Made by a program: the position numbers and the translations under genes. This document shows, one piece after another, positions 44,807-53,000 of a stretch of 64,000 bases of DNA; within the stretch, counting starts at the first letter, position 1, and each line of letters starts with the position of its first letter. Source of the stretch: Arenicola marina (lineage: Eukaryota > Annelida > Polychaeta > Arenicolidae); contig OZ025248.1 in assembly GCA_964019135.1 (NCBI GenBank), positions 70,376,119 through 70,440,118 of the forward strand. The letters run 5' to 3'. Below the pieces are notes generated by a model that searched no databases, was not told where the DNA came from, and worked only from the letters and a program-made list of their open reading frames with translations.

Positions 44807-45562
44807 TTACACATTAACAGCGGCTGCTGCTTCTAAAGCTGAGTCGAGTGCTTGCTCAATCATCTGGAAACGGAGGTGGCCGAGATGAGCATCCCCGCGA
44901 AGCCGACTTATGAAGACCGCGATGTTTTTCTTGTTTCGACGTTGCAGCAGATACCGGATATGTCTTGAAACTCCATATTCGCCGTCGTCTTCTCCCCCCT
45001 CGTCGATCTCTCCCACGGCGCTTTGTCGTGCGATTCTGTACGTTGCCGAGTTATGAGTCGCTGAAGCCTTGTTGGGGTTGAACAGCAGGCAACGGTAGGC
45101 GTCCCGCGCTTGTGACAGACTCGTCACATCCGTGACGGTGGCTTGAAAAGAGCTGCCCTTCTGAGTTACGACGCTTCCGTGGATGAGGGTGGGTGAACTT
45201 TGTTCGATTTCATCCTTTTCGCCGGCGGACAACTCAAGCAAATTCCTAGTCGTCGGAGTCGGAATTTTTGCTTTTTGTTTATCACCGTTGACAAACAGTT
45301 CGTCGTTCGTCATCTTAATGCGCAGCTTTTGAGATCCCGCCTTAGCTTTTAATTGATCGGCCCGTTCACTAAGCGCTCTGCGTGCCTCTTGCACTTCGGT
45401 GGGGTAATGGGGTGTTAATTTCAGCAGCCTTGGTCCTCTTGGTAGTGTACGCCCGAGTTCAATTACTTTATCGGCAGCCTTCTGGGACAAGAATCTGACG
45501 ACAATCGGTCGGGGCCTCGTGACTTTTGCTGGGTTGTACACTCCGAGCCTTAGGGTGTCCAA
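44807..45562 (-). CDS. LINE-2 ORF1: RRM/CTD followed by IMPACT/YigZ-like domain, 5'-truncated
   Basis: Frame of 251 codons ending TAA. The first three or four codons derive from the target duplication (TTG start, no ATG); element sequence starts at the RLG of the usual HRLG motif. Residues 17-95 match the end of an L1-type RRM (RPRPIVVRFLSQKAADKVIE) and the CTD (TPHYPTEVQEARRALSERAD, MTNDELFVNGD). Residues about 133-242 then look like an IMPACT/UPF0029 (YigZ) domain: SSFQATVTDVTSLSQARDAY, ASATHNSATYRI, EGGEDDGEYGV and NIAVFISRLRGDAHLGHLRF. These align with the family's F.A...v.s..eA, A.Hn..aYR, DDGE and V.VsR..GG..LG..R signatures. The domain lies wholly between the target duplications and in the same frame. 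IMPACT proteins regulate GCN1/GCN2 signalling and YigZ may bind RNA; the role here is unknown. Confidence 0.75.
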   Translation of the reverse strand: MDTLRLGVYNPAKVTRPRPIVVRFLSQKAADKVIELGRTLPRGPRLLKLTPHYPTEVQEARRALSERADQLKAKAGSQKLRIKMTNDELFVNGDKQKAKIPTPTTRNLLELSAGEKDEIEQSSPTLIHGSVVTQKGSSFQATVTDVTSLSQARDAYRCLLFNPNKASATHNSATYRIARQSAVGEIDEGGEDDGEYGVSRHIRYLLQRRNKKNIAVFISRLRGDAHLGHLRFQMIEQALDSALEAAAAVNV

Positions 45563-45565
45563 CCT
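45553..45565. repeat. LINE-2 target-site duplication, right
   Basis: GGGTGTCCAACCT, exact match to 40372-40384. Confidence 0.9.
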
Positions 45566-46055
45566 AATTTAATCACGATCTGCACCGAAAGTTTACATCT
45601 TAAAATCAAATTGGCGAGTGTTAACGCTTCGTTTCGGCGGACTGGTAAACAGAACAAAATTAAGGAAACCCGCCCCCAGCAATGTCAATCAGAGCGTCAT
45701 TTTGCCCGGGAGCAGTGACGCATATTGTGACTATATTGTGACTTATAACCCGCGGAACGAGAGAGATCAGGGCCGCGATTTACAGATGAACAGGGGCAGT
45801 TCCAAGCCGTGCAGTAGCGCAAGATCTTAGTCTTTCATGGAAAAGTACCGTCCTAACAAATTGATAAACGTCTTGCGACGATCGACTCCGCAACAATGCC
45901 ATGATTGGAGTTTATTGGCTATTTATATTAACACGCGCTCTTGTTTTGCTCACAAAATAGGCGCAATTTCCGGTTGGAATAAATTAGAGTATCGCCTCCT
46001 GATTGGTCAATCACAGACATGCCTCCAAAAAGGACTGCCGCCTGGGTAGGCTGCT
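45566..46055. other. Intergenic, nothing recognised
   Basis: Open frames of 70 codons on the plus strand have no recognisable motif. Confidence 0.5.
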
Positions 46056-46180
46056 AAATTGTGCCTGGCGGTCACTTCTAAATTTAGTGTGAGCTACAGA
46101 TAGAACAAAAACTTCTGTAATTTGGGGGATATACAATTGGGTACAGCAGCGTTAGACGCCAGGCTGGCGGTTCCCTTTAA
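46056..46180. repeat. Left arm of 2.1-kb inverted repeat
   Basis: Contains GCAGCGTTAGACGCCAGGCT and GGCGGTTCCCTTTAA. Inverted match to 48012-48152, with scattered differences and one indel. Confidence 0.75.
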
Positions 46181-46249
46181 CTCTCGTTATGAAGGCACGC
46201 GATGAGAGGTTTAAATTACCATAATTACTATAGCATTTTTACAGAAAAA

Positions 46250-46470
46250 TATATAGAAGAATGATTTTCTATAGAACGTTTGTACATAATTCTATAGAAC
46301 AATGATTTTTTATAGAACGTAAACAGATATTTCTATAGAACAGATTATTTCTATAGAAGGTGTAGCTAGGGATACTTCTATATAGCAATTGGTTTCTATC
46401 GAAAGTAATATAGAGATAATATTTCGACAGAGCCATTTTTTTCCTATTGTAGCCGGTTATCATCAGGTAC
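46250..46470. repeat. TTCTATAGAAC palindromic repeats
   Basis: The palindrome TTCTATAGAA and near-variants occur about eight times, spaced 20-40 bp. More copies lie at 48945-49050. Confidence 0.8.
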
Positions 46471-46599
46471 GTTTGCAGGTTTGTAGAAGTATTCTTTATG
46501 TGAAAGGACACATGAAGGTATTCCTCTCTATCTAGATTTATTACGCGAATCATGGCATTAAGTTTATCAGACATCATTACACCCAGTAGACAAATATCT

Positions 46600-47170
46600 T
46601 ACAGAATTTCACTAATAACAATTCTAAAGGTATCTATCGAATTTTCTATGGAAATTCTAAACTTTTTCCTATATAGTTTTCATTTTCTATGGAGTTTCCA
46701 TTGTCTCCATTGAGTTTGAATAGTTTCCGTACCAGTCTTACAACTTGCAACGGCACACACAACAACGAGCTCTGGATTTAACACACATACGTTTTCTGCG
46801 TCAAGCAAACAAGTGGTTTGAAGACTTCTGGAATATATTCTGTAGGAATACTTCTGGAAGCGATATATGAAGTGATACCGACGGCACGACACTATTTAAG
46901 GTGATAATTGAAGATTTAAACTTTGCATTTAAGGAACGTTGGAAGCCTTGCCGGCATATTGACTTTCGCATTTTTGGTCTGCTGCGAAGTGAGAATAGCG
47001 GCGGAGCCAATCCTTTGAACAATAACATTAGCGCGATGAGATGTGAAGGTCTGCCCAACGGGCCGTGCCCGTTCAGCCGAGACGGAGCTGATGTTGGGCT
47101 CACCCAGGGCGACCTTGATCTCTGTACAAGCACTGCCGCGACGTGCGCTTTCTTTGGGAACTCGATGAAA
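46600..47170. other. No recognised gene
   Basis: Starts with further TTTCTATGGA words (46620-46700). A 110-codon minus frame and a 92-codon plus frame near 46801-47179 are unrecognised, though the sequence is more GC-balanced than its flanks and may belong to a mobile element that includes the SINE downstream. Confidence 0.4.
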
Positions 47171-47362
47171 ATTCTATGAAATGTTGGTTGTTTAGGCCCC
47201 TATTGTGCACATAAATGCTAAATCGGCCCAAGGAACCTTCGGGACGATGAAGAATGAAAGAATGAAACATGCCCCAGCTTATGTGCCCGAGCCCGGATTC
47301 GAATCCAGAACCTATTGATCTGCGGTCGCGTGCGCTAATCACTACAATACGGAGGCCCCCGA
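47170..47362 (-). mobile_element. tRNA-derived SINE
   Basis: The minus strand begins with GGGGGCCTCCGTATTGTAGTG, has an A-box-like TAGTGATTAGCGCA, GCAGATCAATAGG in the anticodon region and a B-box-like GGATTCGAATCC (47295-47306). The ends do not pair as an acceptor stem, so it is a SINE head rather than a working tRNA. The tail runs to about 47170, rich in CATTCTTTCATTCTTCATCG. Confidence 0.6.
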
Positions 47363-47364
47363 AA

Positions 47365-47520
47365 GCTCTATAAAAACTCTATGGAAATTTTATGGAAATT
47401 CTATGGAAATTCTATGATGGAAATTTTATGATGAACATTCTATGGAAATTCTATAAAAACTCTATGATGGAAATTCTATGGAAATTCTATGAAAACGATA
47501 ATACATTTCATGGGTTCTTA
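47365..47520. repeat. TTCTATGGAAA tandem repeat
   Basis: About ten copies of ATTCTATGGAA or ATTCTATGATGGAA with variable spacing. The array continues after the second SINE piece (47668-47715). Confidence 0.85.
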
Positions 47521-47668
47521 CATAGAAGATGGACCTCTTTATCCTGCGAGCACACACAGACATGACTACATCGGAGCGCGAAGCACCGATCTATGTGCCC
47601 TTATCTCTCAGATGACCAGAGCGCTTAATGCGAGCGCTCTAACCCAATGAGCTATCGGGCCGGCCGAA
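47521..47668 (-). mobile_element. Second tRNA-derived SINE piece
   Basis: The minus strand starts GGCCGGCCCGATAGCTCATTG, a clear tRNA D-arm/A-box (TAGCTCATTGGGTTAGAGCG), then GCGCTCTGGTCATCTGAGAG (a plausible anticodon arm) and AAGGGC in place of a B-box. The 5' two-thirds are tRNA-like, the rest unrelated, as in truncated SINEs. Confidence 0.55.
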
Positions 47669-48011
47669 ATTCTATGGAAATTCTATGGAAATTCTATGAA
47701 AATCTGTGGAAACGCTAAAGGAAAACGTTTAGAATTAAAAAGATAAATCGATAGAAAACTTCAGAATTTTCCTACCTGATATATGTAAAATGAAACTAAA
47801 TAAAAAGTGATATAAGGCCTCTTGCATATCACTTACTGTTTGCAAACATATTAACGCAGTACGCGTGATGTGTCCTTTGAGTGTGTAACACAATCGTTCT
47901 CCTGTTTTGCTCAGCCAAAATATATAATTACTAACAGCTCATAAAATTCCTTAAATATTCTTAACATAGCGACAAGGAAATACTAGAATAATATCTCGTA
48001 AAAACGTATAT

Positions 48012-48336
48012 TTAAAGGAAACCGCCAGCCTGGCCTCTAACGCTGCTTTATCGATTGATATAATACCTAAGTGTCTATCCTCCAAATTACAGAAATTTTC
48101 ATTCTGTCTGTAGCTCACAATAAAGTTTAGAAGTGATCGCCAGCCACGATTTTGCCGCTTAACCAGATCTATCAATATGTTTTGCTGCCATTATCGATTG
48201 ATATAATACCTAAGTGTCTACCCTCCAAATTACAGAAATTTTCATTCTGTCTGTAGCTCACAATAAAATTTAGAAGTGATCGCCAGCCACGATTTTGCCG
48301 CTTAACCAGATCTATCAATATGTTTTGCTGCTATTT
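48012..48336. repeat. Right arm of inverted repeat plus a 143-bp tandem duplicate
   Basis: 48012-48152 is the inverted match of 46056-46180. From 48051 a 143-bp unit (TCGATTGATATAATACCTAA...) is repeated once at 48194-48336 with very few differences, so the duplication is recent. Confidence 0.85.
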
Positions 48337-48344
48337 TCCGTAAC

Positions 48345-49880
48345 ACACTAAGATTATGGTCTACTGCAAGGCTTGGAAATGCCGCAATTCGTAAATCGCG
48401 GCCCTGATCTCTCGTTTTACGCGCTTCCCCTGAAGGGTACCTCCACTTTTCTCGAATTCCCTCCGCGAGATAACTCTAAGTTCCAACGTAAGGCGGTGCT
48501 ACATAAAGGGTCACAATATGCGTCACTTGCTCCAGCTAAATGGCGCGCTACTCAACATTGATGGGGGGGCGGGTGGCATTTGTAACCTGGCAACTCTAGG
48601 GGAATGTGCGGTAGACCAATGCATCAAAAATATTGGTTACAACTGTTCAGCATATCACGTAACAGATTACCACGAAAATGTTATCATATGTTACTAGAAC
48701 TGACTGATGACTGATGTTAAATACTAGGTAGGTGACATGTCTACCTTTATTATATGTCAAAACGATGAAACATGGCTTCGCTCAACCTTGATCCCTGCCA
48801 TTAGATAAACGCGATATGACATTTACAGGATGAAGAAAAGAAATGTTCTTTTTTATATACATAAAACCTGCCCGAGGTGCAGGTGCCAGTCCCTGGGGAT
48901 AGGGGGGGGGGGGAGCATGACGAAATATTATTTCTGTATCCCCGCACCTTCTATAGAAATTATTTTTTCTGTTGAATTTATTATATAGATATATATCTAT
49001 TTACGTTATATAGAAAATAAATGTTTTTTCTATAGAACTTCTATAGAGTTTTATAAAATGGTTTGCAACGGGCGAAACCATGACGTGTTAATCTGCCGCC
49101 ACCCTGCTAAAAAAATGAACTAAGGACAGTCCCTAAGAGGGTAAATTGTCATTTTCAATCCATCCATATGCAGCCGCCGGTTACACGGGCACACTGTTAG
49201 GAACCGGCGTGTTGTCAACAGCGCTTGCTGTAAATCATTTATATGACAATGTTAAGCCGTAAAGCCTCCCGGACTTGTCATTTCAGCGGCCTTGTGGTAA
49301 CCAAATTTGACAGAGTGCCTGTATGACGGTGACAGCCAGATACGAGGTTACCATTGTATAAAACCAGCATTGGCGCCTGGCAGTGGCGCATATGTTTTTG
49401 GTGTTGTGGCGGAGGCGCTAGGTGACGTTGGACGCACCGAGAAGACCTGCTGCTTGAAGTTGTGCTTCTAACTAAGGCGACTGAAGGACATTTCTCAACT
49501 GGACGGCATATGTAAGAGGTAACGTTGAATAAGATGACTCCAGTTGATTTAAGGGGGACCGTTTTGTGGGAATTGTCATAATATTTATATACGTTATATG
49601 TGGAATTTAAGATAGTTTCACTCAAAATGAATCACACTCAACTAATCTTATCTGCGTGTTTTTTCTTATAATTCTTTTTCTTATATTTCTTTCAAAATAT
49701 GTGTGTGCTCGAAAAAACTTTAGGATGAAATAAATGTAAATTGAATGTAAATAACGCATTTTTCGTACAACGGATATAATAATGCATAAATATGTGTGAA
49801 ATATTGTATGACAAATCAACAAAGCTCAACTCTCTTCCGTATTTCGTAAATCTTCGTTTTCATATTTAGAATCGCCACAT
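48345..49880. other. Intergenic with scattered repeats
   Basis: Contains a G-run of about 12 near 48902, AT-rich TATAGAA-type palindromes (48945-49050) and short unrecognised open frames. Homology to gene copy 1 resumes at about 49818. Confidence 0.5.
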
Positions 49881-49882
49881 TC

Positions 49883-49894
49883 AAAATGGCGGTC
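49883..49894 (+). promoter_or_regulatory. YY1-like motif over the start codon (copy 2)
   Basis: AAAATGGCGGTC, identical to copy 1, although little upstream sequence is shared. Confidence 0.3.
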
Positions 49895-50000
49895 AGTGCC
49901 CACTTCCTGCTTTGTGCTGTGATGTTATGCGGCATCATCGCCGGTCACGTGACTCAGGGAGCTGACTTAGTCACACGCCTCAGACGATCGACAGATTCAG
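49886..50000 (+). CDS. Copy 2 exon 1: signal peptide and RLRR site
   Basis: MAVSAHFLLCAVMLCGIIAG is a signal peptide; ADLVTRLRRSTDS follows with a furin-type RLRR. Donor GTAAGT at 50001, phase 1. A TTTAG acceptor-like site at 49866-49870 may mark a 5'-UTR intron. Confidence 0.87.
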
Positions 50001-53000
50001 GTAAGTCAAGATACGAAATAGGTCATTCTTTCTATCGCATCGAGTTTTCAGTTTGTCACCTTAATAATTTAACTAGTGAAGGACTTTTCAAACAACCATT
50101 TACAGTCGATGACTGTGCAAGTCAGTGGGCTGGTATGTGTGTAGAGAACAGAATAGGGGGGGGGGGGGCGTACTTTATACATTGCTGGATTTGGAAGTGT
50201 TCCGCGGTAAAGCTGGCCGGTTATTAGCCCCATGTGACGTTGTTGGGAAACAACGCCACATGTCCGGACCATCAAATCCTGTATGGCATTTTTCAAACAC
50301 GCGTGGCGAGAAGCGGTGCTGATGGCGAGAACTTTTTGGGGTATGGCAATAGTTTCTAAAAGTATGCATCTTACAACTTATCTTGTTATTTTGGTTGAAG
50401 TCTCCATGATTACGACGATATCCTCTGTTGATTTTCCGAAGCAGCAGACAACTAAGTTCTGTCCGCCAGCTTGCCCACCCAGTGGAGAAACGGCATGTCG
50501 TTAAAACCACACAATTCGCTTGGTGGCGTTTCATACACCCAGCCATTGACACGCAGTAAGCGAAACGCCACCTGGCGAACAACTGTCTCATATGGGACTA
50601 GCCAGTTATCACCTATAAAATCCACGCGGAAGGGATATGAGGTTACTCATATCCCTTTGAGTTTGGAAGGGGTATCTTTTTTTACCCGTTCAATGTTGCA
50701 ATTCACTGCAGATCCGCTCGGGGTATTTTTTTTTTTTTTTTTTTTTATTTGCATCAATCCAGAGTACATAGGTTCACGAATCGCCTTAGGTGATGAATAC
50801 AAGAATACAATCACAGCACTCTTTGGTGCCCAGGGGAACAACTTAACTAAGATGAGTAACAATTGATTTTGGAAATATGCAAAATCTGTCAAATATATAA
50901 CAAACATTTGATATCTATCACAATGCATGATACAAATGCTCTATTGCATTTTCACAATAATTCTGCTTTAGTTTTTCTATAATATATTCTGTCTGAACAC
51001 GATTTTTTAATTCTATCAACAATTCATAGAGATATAGTCTTCTTCCATTTAGCTTTGAACGGTAAATGTACCATTTTGCACATAATATAACATAATTCAA
51101 AGAGTACATCAACACATCGTTATCAAATGGTATGCCAAAGAGAACGTCGATTTTTGAGAAAGGCAAATATACATCAAGGCTTGTCTTTACCCAATTTCTG
51201 ACACTATCCCAGAAAAACTCAACAACCTTGCATGAATAAAATAGGTGTTCAATACTTTGTTCCTGGGTACATGATCACAAGATGGGCTATCGATGATTTT
51301 CCATGTAAATAGATTTTTATTGCATGGAAGTATTCTATGTATTAACGAAAGTTGAAAGGATTGGAGTTTTGTACTTCTCATTACTTTAGATGGAGGTAGG
51401 AAAAATTTGCTAAAATCTATTTCATTTAAGAATGGGAAAAGTTCAATCCATCGATCGATAGCTGTGGGGTATTTCTTTATCTTATTCACAAACATCTAGT
51501 AAACAGTTTGGCTTGTTAAATTTTGTTGACTACCCTTGCTGCACTCTGTTATGACGCTTCTCTTAAGATTGAAATATTCTTTAACTAAGAGGTGTCCAGA
51601 CTGACGTAACACTGTTTTCCACTTTTTGGGTATGGCATGAATCAAACTATTGTATTTCATTATGTCGATAGGTAATCCAAATTTAAGTGACAATTCATTA
51701 GTTAGGATAATGTTGCCATCTTCGTTGAGAATATCTGCATTATTGTTTATGCCATGTGTTGCCCAGTGTCTGTATTGGTTACTGACTGGTTTATTATTTA
51801 TAGTGATAAATTTATTGTTCCAGAGTTTTTCTTTAAGCATTTCATCGTCAGTAGGTTCGATGGAGTAAAAATCATACCATGCATGTAACATTTGATTATA
51901 AAACTCTGTTTGCTTCGGAATTATATTTACGCTTAGCTTACTTTGAAGATCTTCTTCTGATATACGCATTAAAGTCAGCGCTATCTGTTTCCATTTAGGA
52001 TTTTCGTTATTTAATATGCGTTTAACCCATGACACTTTTTGGCTCAACAGCATGATCTCAAAGCTTGGCATTTTTAGTCCTCCATCCTTAGTACTGGAAA
52101 TCAATGTCGATGTCTTAACTTTTGAGTTTTTATTACTCCATACAAACTTATTTATGGCTCTGTCTACTTTTTGGATGAAGCATTTTGGCACATAGAGGAC
52201 AGATGTTGCATATAAAAGTTGAGGCATTGCCAGGCTTTTCGTTACAGTGATGTTTCCTTTTAATGATAGGTCACGAGCAGACCAGATGTTTAGCAAAGTT
52301 TTAAATTTTTTATAACGGTCTTCCAAGTTTACTTGAGACATTTCATGAAGGTCTCTACAGAAGTATATTCCAAGAGTTTTAAAACTATTCTCTGCTATTT
52401 CAAATGTCTTCAAAGATGTGTTAGGCCTATGATTTGTATTGCCCAGATAAAATATTACAGTTTTAGATTTGTTTAATTTGAGACCAGAATAGGTTGCAAA
52501 GAGTTCAAGTATTATCAGACTTTCAGACAGAGACTTATAATCCTTTAAAAATAATGTGGTATCATCGGCTAGCTGAGATAGTTTAGATTCTTGTCCATTA
52601 ATGTTAATACCTCGAATACTCTTGCTGTTTCTAATCTTTGTTGCTAAGGTTTCTGCCACTAAAATAAATAACAAAGCACTTATTGGACAGCCCTGTCGAA
52701 TTCCTCTCGTTAGACGAAAAAACTCGGCAATATTACCATTATTCATGCAGCAAGCTGTTATATCTCTATAAATCAATGAAATCCACTGCCTATCTACTAG
52801 ACCAAAATTCATTACATGAAGAACTAGTTGAATATATGACCACTTCACCGTGTCAAAGGCTTTTTCGAAGTCTAAAAGAGCTATCATGCCAGATTTCTGG
52901 TTAAGATTTGTATACTCTATTATGTCTGCAATCGTTCTAATATTGGTCTCTATATAACGCCCTTTAATATAACCACTTTGGTCGAAGTCAATTAAGTTTG

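Larger units (their letters stand above)
40385..45552 (-). mobile_element. LINE-2: Tx1/L1-like LINE, minus strand, 5'-truncated, young
   Basis: Bounded by identical 13-bp duplications, with a poly(A) tail (plus-strand T-rich tract at 40384-40421) next to the left one. On the minus strand: truncated ORF1 (from 45552), a spacer of about 530 bp, then ORF2 as endonuclease (44273-43593) and reverse transcriptase (43596-40507). The 1029-codon open RT frame and perfect duplication mean recent insertion. 5' truncation inside ORF1 is typical of target-primed reverse transcription. This copy cannot move alone, since ORF1 is truncated and the endonuclease lacks its last motif. Confidence 0.93.

Noticed and set aside
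45553..45562. True start codon of LINE-2 ORF1 at 45562
   Set aside because: The first codons read the target duplication, so they are host sequence; the element is 5'-truncated.
46801..47179. 110- and 92-codon frames on opposite strands
   Set aside because: No recognisable motif; the region is next to SINE and repeat sequence.
47281..47362. Functional tRNA gene
   Set aside because: A- and B-box-like words are present, but the ends do not form an acceptor stem; a SINE head is more likely.
47597..47668. Functional tRNA gene
   Set aside because: The 5' two-thirds are tRNA-like, but B-box and T-arm are missing.
50106..50227. Additional coding exon of copy 2
   Set aside because: Acceptor and phase fit, but the EGF is cut by a G-run and the frame reaches a stop; it is an old remnant shared with copy 1.
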